From: Clostridium drakei
Lineage (GTDB): Bacteria > Bacillota > Clostridia > Clostridiales > Clostridiaceae
Reading direction: 5' to 3'
Assembly (NCBI RefSeq): GCF_000633595.2
Contig: NZ_JIBU02000039.1
Coordinates: forward strand, 45,009-109,008
Length of the DNA: 64,000 bases
In this document: positions 44,587-53,333 of the stretch, piece by piece
Position numbering within the stretch: the first letter of the stretch is position 1
Layout of the letters: every line of letters begins with the position of its first letter
The notes under the pieces: generated by a model
Databases searched by the model: none
The model's input: the letters and a program-made list of their open reading frames with translations, nothing else
What the model was told of the DNA's origin: nothing
Translations under genes and position numbers: made by a program

Positions 44587-46377
44587 CTATTTCCCAACAC
44601 ATTGCAATATTCCATCGGCAATAGCTTGTGCAATTTTTTGTCTATATTCATCACTACTTAATTTCGCAGCATCTGAAGGATTTGTTAAAAATCCTAACTC
44701 GGTTAATACTGCTGGTGCCTTTGTATTTTTTACAACATAAAGCCAATTACCATCCTTTAACCCTCTATTATATGTACCTATTTCATTTACAATACTAGTT
44801 TGTATAGCTTGTGCTAACCTAGTTGCCTCCGGGTTATCTTGATTTACCAAAGTCTCTGTTCCTGATGCTGATGCTGAATCAAAAGAATTGCAATGAATGC
44901 ACACAAAATACTTGGCATTTGCATTATTTGATACATCACAACGCTGTTGTAAACTAGTTGTAACATCTGTAGGGATTGATCTTTCATCCTGTGTTCTTGT
45001 GTATACTACTTTTATTCCATGATTTTCAAGTATCTTTCCTACTCTTAATCCCACTGATAAAGTAACATCATCCTCTTGTAATCCATTTATACCACTAGCT
45101 CCTGTATCACTTCCTCTGCCATGTCCTGGATCAATACATATTATTGTATTTGACTCTGGCGTTGGTACTGGAGTTGTTCCTACTACTGTTAAAATAAGCT
45201 TAACAGTACTACTATACCCTGCTACTGTTCCTTCATAAGTATAAGTTCCTATACTAGATGTATCTACTTTTTTGCTATTCCAAATTACAGGAAGCTTTTT
45301 ACTGCTACCATCACTCATAGACGCTGTAATATTTAAAGGAAGATCATATGTCACACCTTGATTAACAGATGCAGTAATATCTGGAATTGATTTTATAGTA
45401 ACATTCTTATTGACTAAACTTAAAGATTTTAAAATTCCATTTGCTATATCATTAGCACTTTTATTTTGAAAATCACTTGTAGATAAAATTGAACTTTCTT
45501 CTGAATTACTCATAAATCCTAGCTCAACCATTATAGCACTTCCATTGGTTCCCCTTAATATTTCATGCTGTGATAAACCTACTTTTATTCCTCTATTATT
45601 AGATCCAGTATTACTAATAAGTTCACCTTGAACCGCTTGTGCTAACTGTTTTGCCACGTTATCCGAATCCCTATAATAAGTTTCTATACCTTTTGTTAAT
45701 GGATTCTCTGGATAAGTATTGCAACGTATACTTATAAAATAGTCAGCTTTTGCATTATTAGCTATAGTAAAACGTGATTTTAAATCATTGTCATTATTCC
45801 AAGATATATTATCACTTGTTCTTGTATAAACTACCTTTACTCCATTATTCTCTAGTATTTTTCCTACTTTTAATGCAACTGCTAAATTTATATCTTTTTC
45901 CTTTACCCCTGAAGCTGAAACATGTCCTGCATCATTGCCACCATGTGCTGCATCAATGCAAACAGTATATGCACTATTTGTGTTATTGGCACTCTTAGTT
46001 GAAAATTGCATTTTCTCGGCTTGTGCTAATTTCTTACCTGATGAAGATTTTACATTATTTATAGATAAACTATATTTTACTCCATATTGAAATTGTACTT
46101 TGGGAGAAACTGTCACTGACTTGTTATCACTACCTATCGTTAGGTTTATTGGAACTGTTTGTCCACTTTCATCCTTTACTATAAAATTAGATTCACTTAT
46201 AGTACTTTTATCTATCTCCTTATTAAATTTTATTGTCCATGTCTTATTTATATCTACCCCATTTCTTGTTCCACTACTAACAGAATCATCTGCCTTTACA
46301 TGTGTAAATGTACCAAACATACATAAAACTAAAAAAAAGCTAAAAACTACAAGTATGCTTGATCTTTTGAATTTCAA
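44587..46377 (-). CDS. N-acetylmuramoyl-L-alanine amidase with two Amidase_3 domains
   Basis: 596 residues, secreted. Order: signal peptide (1-29), SbsA-type Ig-like domain (about 35-127), Amidase_3 domain 1 (about 137-317), bacterial Ig-like domain (about 328-400), Amidase_3 domain 2 (about 411-596). Such enzymes cut the lactyl-peptide bond in peptidoglycan. Domain 2 keeps the zinc ligands His419, Glu435 and His495 (VCIHCN). Domain 1 keeps His145, Glu160 and the catalytic Glu285, but has Arg218 (ISIRCN) where the third ligand histidine should be, so it is probably weak or inactive. Start TTG after GGAGGTGG. Confidence 0.9.
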   Translation of the reverse strand: MKFKRSSILVVFSFFLVLCMFGTFTHVKADDSVSSGTRNGVDINKTWTIKFNKEIDKSTISESNFIVKDESGQTVPINLTIGSDNKSVTVSPKVQFQYGVKYSLSINNVKSSSGKKLAQAEKMQFSTKSANNTNSAYTVCIDAAHGGNDAGHVSASGVKEKDINLAVALKVGKILENNGVKVVYTRTSDNISWNNDNDLKSRFTIANNAKADYFISIRCNTYPENPLTKGIETYYRDSDNVAKQLAQAVQGELISNTGSNNRGIKVGLSQHEILRGTNGSAIMVELGFMSNSEESSILSTSDFQNKSANDIANGILKSLSLVNKNVTIKSIPDITASVNQGVTYDLPLNITASMSDGSSKKLPVIWNSKKVDTSSIGTYTYEGTVAGYSSTVKLILTVVGTTPVPTPESNTIICIDPGHGRGSDTGASGINGLQEDDVTLSVGLRVGKILENHGIKVVYTRTQDERSIPTDVTTSLQQRCDVSNNANAKYFVCIHCNSFDSASASGTETLVNQDNPEATRLAQAIQTSIVNEIGTYNRGLKDGNWLYVVKNTKAPAVLTELGFLTNPSDAAKLSSDEYRQKIAQAIADGILQCVGK

Positions 46378-46635
46378 AAAACCACCTCCAAATTAATACT
46401 ACATTATTCGCGTTTTTTATCATACATTACCATTATTATAATATAAAAAAGTCGGTTGTACACTTAAAAACTTTTTTTATAGTTAATTTTGATGTATAAA
46501 TATAATGAACGAAAAAATGCTATAATATAAGTAATACATTCACTTTCATAAAATAAGCATTGAGGAGTAAATCTTCATAATATTTTTATAATCAGAAAGT
46601 ATGTATTAATAATTTTTTAAAAGAGGTGCTATTTT

Positions 46636-47268
46636 ATGATAATAACTTGGCTTGGTCACTCATCCTTCTTAATAGAAGATTCTCATGGAAGAAAAGTTTT
46701 AACAGACCCTTTTGATAAAAGTGTTGGCTACAAATTATTTGAAGGAGATGTGGACTTAGTTACAGTAAGTCATCATCACTTTGATCATGACTACACTGAG
46801 AAAATAAACTATGATAATTTAATAGATAAATCGGGCTTTTTTAACTTATCTGATATTCCAGTGACAGGTATTCCTTCTTATCATGATAAAGTTAAAGGTG
46901 CCAAAAGAGGTGAAAACATAATTTTTATTTTAAATATAGATGGTTATAAGGTTTGTCATCTCGGTGATTTAGGATATATTTTATCTCCAGAGGAGATTCA
47001 AAGTTTAGGACACATAGATGTACTCTTTATACCTATAGGTGGTAATTACACTATAGACGGTAAAGAAGCATCTCAAGTAGCCAAATCTATAAATAGTCCT
47101 ATTGTTATCCCTATGCACTATAAAACTCCTTTACTTTCTTTTGAATTAGAAGGTTTAGAAAACTTCCTAACTTATATGAAGAATGGTGAAAAAGTAGGAA
47201 GTAATAAACTAATCATAGAAGGTTCATTAGAAAATAAAAGTATTGTTAAGATTTTAAATTTTAATTAG
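46636..47268 (+). CDS. Metallo-beta-lactamase-fold hydrolase (UPF0173-like)
   Basis: 210 residues. Seen: GHSSFLIED at the N-terminus, DPF, the metal motif VSHHHFDHDY, GDLGY, and MHYKTP near the C-terminus, as in the UlaG/YtkL-like MBL group. Likely a cytoplasmic metal-dependent hydrolase; substrate unknown. RBS AGAGGTG, 7 nt before ATG. Monocistronic and convergent with nrdG. Confidence 0.85.
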   Translation: MIITWLGHSSFLIEDSHGRKVLTDPFDKSVGYKLFEGDVDLVTVSHHHFDHDYTEKINYDNLIDKSGFFNLSDIPVTGIPSYHDKVKGAKRGENIIFILNIDGYKVCHLGDLGYILSPEEIQSLGHIDVLFIPIGGNYTIDGKEASQVAKSINSPIVIPMHYKTPLLSFELEGLENFLTYMKNGEKVGSNKLIIEGSLENKSIVKILNFN

Positions 47269-47295
47269 AGATTATGCATATCTCTAATTAAAATT
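47257..47295. terminator. Bidirectional terminator shared by convergent genes
   Basis: Perfect 15-bp inverted repeat (AATTTTAATTAGAGA and its complement) with a 9-nt loop. It overlaps the 3' ends of both the MBL gene and nrdG. Confidence 0.8.
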
Positions 47296-47803
47296 CTAAG
47301 ATTATTATTTGTTTCATTTTTAAAGTTTTTTTAACATCTATAATCCTTTGATTACTAGACCCTCTGTACTTCAATTTATTACTTTTCTTATCTTCTTCAA
47401 ACTTCCCATCAACTAGTACATCTATATTATTTAATAGTTGTTCCCAACCCTCATGCTCATTTCTATGTTCAAATATATACTCAAAAGTATATCCTGTATA
47501 ACACCATATATTTAAATTAGTTTCTTTTATTTTTTTAGCCATATATGCAAATTTACTTGCTTGCTCAAAAGGATCTCCTCCTGAAAAAGTTATACCTTTT
47601 AACATAGGATTCTTTCTTATATCATCTAATAATTCATCCATATTCTTAAGTTCACCACCATCATAACAATGAGTGCTTGGATTAAAACAACCTTTGCAAT
47701 TATGTTCACATCCTTGTGAAAATAATACACGTCTTAGCCCAGGACCATTAACTAGGCTCTCATAAATCATTCCTGATAGTCTTATACTTTTATTTAAACT
47801 CAT
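47288..47803 (-). CDS. nrdG: Anaerobic ribonucleotide reductase activating protein NrdG
   Basis: 171 residues. Radical SAM enzyme that creates the glycyl radical on NrdD. Seen: SQGCEHNCKGCFNPSTH with the CxxxCxxC cluster, FSGGDPF, and NPGxxLR-like NGPGLRRVLF at the start. Lies 73 nt downstream of nrdD with a hairpin between. Slightly longer than the typical 155 residues, with a C-terminal KSNKLKYRGSSNQRIIDV that is typical of the family. Confidence 0.94.
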   Translation of the reverse strand: MSLNKSIRLSGMIYESLVNGPGLRRVLFSQGCEHNCKGCFNPSTHCYDGGELKNMDELLDDIRKNPMLKGITFSGGDPFEQASKFAYMAKKIKETNLNIWCYTGYTFEYIFEHRNEHEGWEQLLNNIDVLVDGKFEEDKKSNKLKYRGSSNQRIIDVKKTLKMKQIIILEF

Positions 47804-47834
47804 CTCAATCCCTCCAAATATGATTTTTAGTTTA

Positions 47835-47863
47835 AAAGACAGAGATATAACCTCTCTGTCTTT
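47835..47863 (-). promoter_or_regulatory. Hairpin between nrdD and nrdG
   Basis: Perfect 11-bp stem (AAAGACAGAGA and its complement) with a 7-nt loop, 14 nt after the nrdD stop and before the nrdG ribosome-binding site; a short T-run follows. It may act as a leaky terminator that lowers activase relative to reductase. Confidence 0.6.
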
Positions 47864-47876
47864 GTATAAATATCAT

Positions 47877-49979
47877 TTAATAAATATGCTTATTACTGCC
47901 TTGAGATAACCTATCTGATCTTTCTGCTACCTTTCCTGATCCAAACCTTTCATCTAAAGAAAGATATCCTGTTACTCTTGATATACCCTGTATATTATCA
48001 CTTCCACATTTAGGACAACTATCTTCATCATGAAGATATGTTCCACAACATCTACAATATCTTATATGAAAGTTAATGCCCATATAACTTATATTTGTAT
48101 TATCATAAGCATAATTTAATATATCCATTATAGTTTCTGCTGTAGGATAATCATCTAATTCTATATAGCTTATATGTCCAGCATTGCATAGTTTATGATA
48201 AGGTGCTTCTATATCAATTTTATCTTTTATGGAGATAGGGAACCCTACTGGTATATGATAAGAATTAGTATAATAATCTTTATCAGTTACGCCTTTTATA
48301 TTCCCAAATATTTTTTGATCTTGAACTATAAACTTACCACTTAAACCTTCTGCCGGAGTAGCATAGCAGCTCCAATTTAAATGAGTTTCTTCTATTAATT
48401 TATCCATGTAATTTCTAATGTAAGAAACTATCTCTACACCTAATTTTCTAGAATTTTCATCCTCACCATGATGTTTACCTGTTAAGGCTATTAAAGTTTC
48501 AGCTAACCCTATAAATCCCACAGACCATGTTCCTTGCTTTAATATTGGTTCTATAGAATCATCAGGTCCTAAATTTTCAGATCCTTTCATAAGTCCTTGA
48601 CCAGCTACAAAAGGTAAATCTTTAACTCTCAATCGCTTAAGCACACTGTATCTATGCATTAGAGCTTCTTTTGCAAGTTCCAATTTGCTATCCAAAAGTT
48701 TAAAGAACTTACTTATATCTTTTTTTGCTACAATTCCAAGTCTAGGTAAATTTATGGTAGTTGGTGCTATATTTCCTCTACCTTTTGTTCCTGGTTCTCC
48801 ATTTACATTAGCACATACATAGGTTCTACATCCCATTGTAGCAGGAACTACACCTTGGTCATAATAAAATTTATTAAAATCCGCATCTAAATTCATAAAA
48901 GTAGGATTCATTCTTTTTGCAGCTACTCTACAAGCTAACTTAAACAAGTAGTAATAAGGATCTCCTGGTTCTTTATTTACACCTTTCTTTACCCTAAATA
49001 TTATATTAGGGAAAATAGGCTGTTCTCCCATTCCTAAACCTTTTTCATATTCTGTCAAAAATACTTCGCAAACTAATGCAGAATCATTACAATTAGGTAT
49101 ACCAATATTTATAGAACTAAAAGGTACTTGTGAACCAGCTCTTGAATGCATGGTGTTTAAATTATAAACAATCCCCTGCATTGACTGTTCTACAGCCCTT
49201 CTAAGCTTTTTTTCTATAAGTTTATTTACTTTTTCTTCATCTACACCTAATCCTGTAAGTTCATTCCTTATTTCTTTTCTTGTAGGTTCTATAAACACAC
49301 CCATGTCATTGTCAAAATCTGGATGTGACTGTCCTCCAAACATATCATTTTGAGTTGACTGCAAAAGTATACATGAAAGTTCTGCTGCTGACTCTATTCT
49401 TCTAGGAGGTCTTATATTCCCATATCCTGTATTAAAACCTCTTGTTAGTATTTCTCTTGTAGGTATATGTAAACAGTTGGTAGTTAAATTATAACTATCT
49501 AAATCATGATAATATATATCACCATTTTCATGTGCCTTAGCTAAATATTTAGGCATAATAGATAAGTTATGCCATTTATTTGATTCACTGGCTATTCTAA
49601 GCAACTTTGAACTAAAATTATTACCTACATTTGCATTATCCCTATCGGTTTCCACTCCTATTTTTTCAATAGCTTTCATTAAATCAGATTTTATCTCTCT
49701 AATTTTATTTCTTTCTTTTCTATAATTAGAATAAGCTGTTCCAATTTCTCTGTAGTCATTTTCTAAAAGTGTCTTTTCAACAAAGTTTTGTATTCGTTCC
49801 ACATTTATTTCATTAGCATCAAGTTCTTCTAGTTGTTTTATAACTTTTTGCGTTAGTTCTATAAATTCACTTTCCTTTAAATCATAACCTATTTCTTCTG
49901 AAGAGCCCTTTATGGCATTAGTTATTTTCATAGAGTCAAACTCTACTTCTCTGCCATCTCTCTTCACAACATGTAGCAT
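47877..49979 (-). CDS. nrdD: Anaerobic ribonucleoside-triphosphate reductase NrdD
   Basis: 700 residues. Makes deoxyribonucleotides without oxygen using a glycyl radical. Seen: N-terminal ATP-cone (VVKRDGREVEFDSMKITNAI), core TTNCLHIP and PPRRIESAAELSC, C-terminal zinc site CRCCG ... CPKCG, and the radical loop SRVTGYLS. First gene of nrdD-nrdG. RBS GGAGG 8 nt before ATG. An NrdR-type box lies just upstream. Confidence 0.96.
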   Translation of the reverse strand: MLHVVKRDGREVEFDSMKITNAIKGSSEEIGYDLKESEFIELTQKVIKQLEELDANEINVERIQNFVEKTLLENDYREIGTAYSNYRKERNKIREIKSDLMKAIEKIGVETDRDNANVGNNFSSKLLRIASESNKWHNLSIMPKYLAKAHENGDIYYHDLDSYNLTTNCLHIPTREILTRGFNTGYGNIRPPRRIESAAELSCILLQSTQNDMFGGQSHPDFDNDMGVFIEPTRKEIRNELTGLGVDEEKVNKLIEKKLRRAVEQSMQGIVYNLNTMHSRAGSQVPFSSINIGIPNCNDSALVCEVFLTEYEKGLGMGEQPIFPNIIFRVKKGVNKEPGDPYYYLFKLACRVAAKRMNPTFMNLDADFNKFYYDQGVVPATMGCRTYVCANVNGEPGTKGRGNIAPTTINLPRLGIVAKKDISKFFKLLDSKLELAKEALMHRYSVLKRLRVKDLPFVAGQGLMKGSENLGPDDSIEPILKQGTWSVGFIGLAETLIALTGKHHGEDENSRKLGVEIVSYIRNYMDKLIEETHLNWSCYATPAEGLSGKFIVQDQKIFGNIKGVTDKDYYTNSYHIPVGFPISIKDKIDIEAPYHKLCNAGHISYIELDDYPTAETIMDILNYAYDNTNISYMGINFHIRYCRCCGTYLHDEDSCPKCGSDNIQGISRVTGYLSLDERFGSGKVAERSDRLSQGSNKHIY

Positions 49980-49995
49980 ACATCATTCCTCCAAA

Positions 49996-50011
49996 CTACA
50001 ATATATTGTGT
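49996..50011 (-). promoter_or_regulatory. NrdR box
   Basis: The 16-mer ACACAATATATTGTAG on the minus strand matches the NrdR-box consensus (ACACWATATATWGTGT) at all but the last two positions. It lies between the promoter and the nrdD start. A second tandem box, usual about 31 bp away, is not clear. Confidence 0.7.
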
Positions 50012-50024
50012 TAAGCACGTTGAT

Positions 50025-50053
50025 ATTATACTATGGGAAAATTTTTTAGGCAA
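50025..50053 (-). promoter_or_regulatory. SigA promoter of nrdDG
   Basis: Minus-strand TTGCCT, 17-bp spacer, TATAAT. The start is expected near 50018, so the NrdR box lies at the very start of the transcript, where a bound repressor would block RNA polymerase. Confidence 0.7.
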
Positions 50054-50223
50054 TTTTTTAATTAGGGTTAAGACTATATTAAAACAATTTAGTTTTATCT
50101 ACCTCTAAATTCTTTTGTTTTTTATTAAACATTATGATTTGATATTTAAATTTTATCAGATATTTTTTTATTTTATTGAATAATTAACTAATAAATGCAA
50201 AAAATATCATAGAGGTGACCTTT

Positions 50224-50400
50224 ATGATTGGAAAAATTATTGATATAAATTTTACAGATGCTTTTATAAATTTCGAAGATGGAACAACACTAGATATTGG
50301 GATTTCTCACTTACCACCTAATTCCAAAATAGGGGATTCTATAAATGTTAATCCTAATTCTATTAAAACAAAAAATGATAAACTCATAGATTTATTTTAA
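50224..50400 (+). CDS. Small uncharacterised protein
   Basis: 58 residues: MIGKIIDINFTDAFINFEDGTTLDIGISHLPP and so on, an all-beta pattern like a small RNA- or protein-binding barrel. No family recognised. AGAGGTG lies 7 nt before ATG 50224; an upstream GTG at 50215 overlaps that site. Divergent from nrdD and followed 5 bp later by the promoter of the thiamine unit, so it is a separate gene. Confidence 0.7.
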   Translation: MIGKIIDINFTDAFINFEDGTTLDIGISHLPPNSKIGDSINVNPNSIKTKNDKLIDLF

Positions 50401-50404
50401 TCCA

Positions 50405-50433
50405 TTGAAATATTTGGAAATATGTATTATAAT
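50405..50433 (+). promoter_or_regulatory. SigA promoter of the TPP riboswitch-thiT unit
   Basis: TTGAAA, 17-bp spacer, TATAAT, ending about 13 bp before the riboswitch. Confidence 0.82.
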
Positions 50434-50445
50434 AATTTTATTAAG

Positions 50446-50537
50446 ATAGTGCTAGGGGTGCCTCTTTGAGGCTGAGAGATAAAATATTTTATTAACCCTT
50501 GTACCTGATCTGGATAATACCAGCGTAGGAAAGCGAT
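50446..50537 (+). ncRNA. TPP riboswitch (THI element)
   Basis: Seen in order: AGTGCTAGGGGTGCC, the CTGAGAGA core, ACCCTT, GTACCTGATCTGGATAATACC and AGCGTAGGAAAGC, all hallmark segments of the thiamine pyrophosphate aptamer. About 90 nt separate it from the thiT start with no clear Rho-independent terminator, so control of translation initiation is more likely than termination. Confidence 0.96.
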
Positions 50538-50627
50538 AACATGTGTAACTTTCTAATGTATAATAAATTTTATGCATTCTTCTTATTTTCAGCATTCAGG
50601 TATCTCTTAGCACAAAGGAGGTATTTC

Positions 50628-51260
50628 ATGTCACTTAGTAAAAACTTTTTAGAAATCGTCTCACACCCAACATCCTTATTTGCTCTTTTAGCTCTGATAT
50701 TATTTATACTTTTCATTGCAAAAGTAAAAAATGTAAAATTTAATACTCATCTTATTACTCAAATAGGAATTGCTTTAGCTTTAGCAACAATACTTAAAAT
50801 CTTTAGAATTTACCATCTTCCTCAAGGCGGAAGTGTAACATTAGGTAGTATGATTCCTATCATTTTAATGGCTTTATTTTATGGTCCTGAAGTAGGATTT
50901 ATTACAGGCTTTCTGTATGGTATAATAACGCTTATTCTAGATCCATATATTCTTCAGCCAGTTCAAGTTTTATTTGATTATCCTTTGCCATTTATGGCTT
51001 TAGGACTAGCTGGATACTTTAAAAATAATAAGCTCCTAGCTACCTTTGTCGCGGTGTTTGGGCGTTTCATATGTCACTTTATATCAGGTGTAGTGTTCTT
51101 TGGAAGTTTTGCTCCGAAAGGCATGTCTCCTGCAGTGTATTCACTTATGTCAAATGGTATTTTCTTAAGTATGGAAGGTGCTATATGTCTAGTAATTATT
51201 GCAGCATTACCGATAAAACAGCTATCTGCAGCAGCAACTAGAAAAATCCCTCAAAATTAA
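50628..51260 (+). CDS. thiT: ThiT, thiamine-binding S component of an ECF transporter
   Basis: 210 residues, about six membrane segments. ThiT binds thiamine outside and hands it in through the shared ECF ATPase module, which is not in the window. Seen: PQGGSVTLGSMIPIIL, YGPEVGFITGFLYG and GRFICHFISGVVFFG, all conserved in ThiT. The frame opens at 50541, but AGGAGG lies 6 nt before ATG 50628. Placed directly under a TPP riboswitch. Confidence 0.95.
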   Translation: MSLSKNFLEIVSHPTSLFALLALILFILFIAKVKNVKFNTHLITQIGIALALATILKIFRIYHLPQGGSVTLGSMIPIILMALFYGPEVGFITGFLYGIITLILDPYILQPVQVLFDYPLPFMALGLAGYFKNNKLLATFVAVFGRFICHFISGVVFFGSFAPKGMSPAVYSLMSNGIFLSMEGAICLVIIAALPIKQLSAAATRKIPQN

Positions 51261-51288
51261 AAATAAGAAAGCTTTAAGCTTTCTTATT
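51261..51288. terminator. Bidirectional terminator between thiT and the Mrp-type gene
   Basis: Perfect 14-bp stem (AAATAAGAAAGCTT and its complement) flanked by A and T runs. It starts at the thiT stop and ends 3 bp before the convergent gene. Confidence 0.88.
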
Positions 51289-51290
51289 TT

Positions 51291-52139
51291 TTACATTATC
51301 CTATTTTTTAAGTTATTTATCAACTCTTCATATTCATCTGATCTTGCTAAAAATTCTTCTACTGTACCATTCTCCATACTTTCAACTAAATCTAAATTTA
51401 TAGGCATTTCTGCAAGAAGTGGTACTCCTAAATGTTCAGCATGTTCTTGAGCAGATTTTTTACTAAATACATTTATTTTTTCTCCACACTTTCCACATTT
51501 AATATAGGACATATTTTCTACTACTCCAATTACATTTATATCCATTTTTTGAGCCATTATAATTACTTTCTTAACTATCATTGATACCATATCTTGAGGT
51601 GTAGAAACTACAACCATTCCTTCTAGTGGTAACTCCTGCATTATAGTTAATGCAATATCTCCTGTTCCTGGTGGCATATCTATAAGAAGGTAGTCTAATT
51701 CATCCCATTCAGTATCTGTGTACATTTGTTTTAATACTCCTGTAATTACTGGTCCTCTCCATATAACTGGTTGTTCTTCTTCCTCTGTTAAAAGATTTAA
51801 GGATATAACCTTAATTCCATTTGAAGTTTCTACAGGTCTAAACTTTATTTCCTCACTTTCTCCTACCTGAAGCATATCTGCTCTCTTATCATTTATGCCA
51901 AAAAATCTAGGCATTGAAGGACCCGTTATATCACCATCTAGTACTCCAACTTTATGTCCTTCTTTACTTAACTTGGTTGCCAATATACCTGTAACAGTTG
52001 ACTTACCAACTCCACCTTTTCCACTTATAACACCTATTATATGCTTTATCTTACCATATTTAGGCTCTAATTTATTATTACATCCTACTCCTGCACTATC
52101 GCAGTTTCCTTTGCTTGAACAACTATCACAATTACTCAT
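51291..52139 (-). CDS. Mrp/NBP35-family Fe-S cluster carrier ATPase
   Basis: 282 residues. Seen: N-terminal cysteine cluster (CDSCSSKGNCDSAGVGC) as in NBP35, deviant Walker A SGKGGVGKSTV, switch DGDITGPSMPRFFG, Walker B-type DYLLIDMPPGTGD, and C-terminal CGKCGEKINVF with the CxxC that holds a bridging cluster. It assembles and delivers [4Fe-4S] clusters. The frame extends to 52262, but GGGAGG before ATG 52139 fixes the start. Relevant to the many Fe-S enzymes nearby, but not specific to any. Confidence 0.93.
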   Translation of the reverse strand: MSNCDSCSSKGNCDSAGVGCNNKLEPKYGKIKHIIGVISGKGGVGKSTVTGILATKLSKEGHKVGVLDGDITGPSMPRFFGINDKRADMLQVGESEEIKFRPVETSNGIKVISLNLLTEEEEQPVIWRGPVITGVLKQMYTDTEWDELDYLLIDMPPGTGDIALTIMQELPLEGMVVVSTPQDMVSMIVKKVIIMAQKMDINVIGVVENMSYIKCGKCGEKINVFSKKSAQEHAEHLGVPLLAEMPINLDLVESMENGTVEEFLARSDEYEELINNLKNRIM

Positions 52140-52200
52140 TGCTGTTTCCTCCCTGTGATATAAAAATTTATTTATAAATTTTATAAACATACTTAAAAAT

Positions 52201-53046
52201 TTAAAATTTATCGGGCTTAGTATCTGTAATATTGTAATTCCAACTATTCTTATATTCATCAACTATATAATACTTTTTTTCAATTTTTGTTTTTTTATCC
52301 CATAAACTCACAATACCTTTATACATTGTAGATTTATATCCTTCAGTACTTATTGTTAACCATATATCGTAATTTTCCTTATCTTTATCTGCTACTGATA
52401 CATTTTTAAACTTACTACTTAAATCACTGTTAAAATCTTGCAAATCTGTAGATAATATAAATTTAGCCGAATTTATATCACTTTTTAAGTTTATACCGAC
52501 ACTTTTATCTTTATTTTCACCTTTTAAATATTGATCTAAAACGTTAGTTATAGATTTATAATAAACCTCTTTAAAATTCTTTGGTTTTCTTATATTCCAA
52601 TAATTGTTTATTATATCACTATCTATTCTCTTAGATACAATATATGTTTTTCCATCACCATAAAAATTACCTGAATCCTTTTTATCCAAGCCTGTAATAT
52701 AGTTAAACTTATGTACCTTATTATTTCCTTCATCCATTTCAAATGTATAATCAGGTTCCAGTGAGGTTTTTTGACTTGCACCTTTTGCAGTAGATAACAC
52801 ATCATATATTTCGTTGATAACCTTCTTATCTGTAACTGTAAATCTAAATCCTTGATCCCTTGTATTTTGTATTACTATTTTCTCTATCTTACCCTGTTTT
52901 ATGTACTCAAAATCATTGTTTTTAAGTCCAACTTTAACCTCAAGATCATTAATTTTACTACATCCAGATACAGTAAAACAAAATAATAAAACCATAACTA
53001 TAATTATGATTTTGCTATTTCTCATTTTTCTAATTCTCATTTTCAC
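52201..53046 (-). CDS. Uncharacterised lipoprotein
   Basis: 281 residues. Basic N-terminus, hydrophobic segment and lipobox VSGC (Cys29), then a soluble domain rich in Asp, Lys and Asn. The region IEKIVIQNTRDQGFRFTVTDKKVINEIYDVLSTA resembles small beta-alpha modules of Bacillus YhfM-like lipoproteins, but I am not certain. GTG start 7 nt after GGAGG. May be co-transcribed with the 35-codon gene 60 bp upstream. Confidence 0.72.
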   Translation of the reverse strand: MKMRIRKMRNSKIIIIVMVLLFCFTVSGCSKINDLEVKVGLKNNDFEYIKQGKIEKIVIQNTRDQGFRFTVTDKKVINEIYDVLSTAKGASQKTSLEPDYTFEMDEGNNKVHKFNYITGLDKKDSGNFYGDGKTYIVSKRIDSDIINNYWNIRKPKNFKEVYYKSITNVLDQYLKGENKDKSVGINLKSDINSAKFILSTDLQDFNSDLSSKFKNVSVADKDKENYDIWLTISTEGYKSTMYKGIVSLWDKKTKIEKKYYIVDEYKNSWNYNITDTKPDKF

Positions 53047-53105
53047 ACAATTACCTCCTGAACCCTAAGAACTTCTAAATATCCATATTTTTTAATTTAC
53101 TTATA

Positions 53106-53213
53106 TTATAAAGAAACTACTTTTCCTTTCTTTACTTCCTTTCTACCATAATACAATAAAAAAAATCCAAGTGCAAAACATATTACAACAATTTCAAAAA
53201 AAATTGGTTTCAT
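53106..53213 (-). CDS. Predicted 35-residue single-span membrane protein
   Basis: ATG-initiated frame of 35 residues: MKPIFFEIVVICFALGFFLLYYG followed by a basic tail RKEVKKGKVVSL. One membrane helix with positive charges on the inside. GGGAGG lies 13 nt upstream, a longer spacing than usual. Same direction as the lipoprotein gene below it. No family recognised. AT-rich intergenic sequence could give such a frame by chance, but the helix plus positive-inside tail is suggestive. Confidence 0.5.
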   Translation of the reverse strand: MKPIFFEIVVICFALGFFLLYYGRKEVKKGKVVSL

Positions 53214-53291
53214 AGCCCTATATTAACCTCCCACAAAGTTAAATATTTAATATATTGATTATTTAAAAAATCTCAACAATATTATAACATA

Positions 53292-53318
53292 TTAAAAAAC
53301 TGCGATGCAGTTTTTTAA
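53292..53318 (-). terminator. Rho-independent terminator
   Basis: 12-bp perfect stem (TTAAAAAACTGC and its complement) with a 3-nt loop; the minus strand ends in TTTTTT. Serves the gene at 53334. Confidence 0.82.
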
Positions 53319-53333
53319 TTCGCAGTTTATTTA

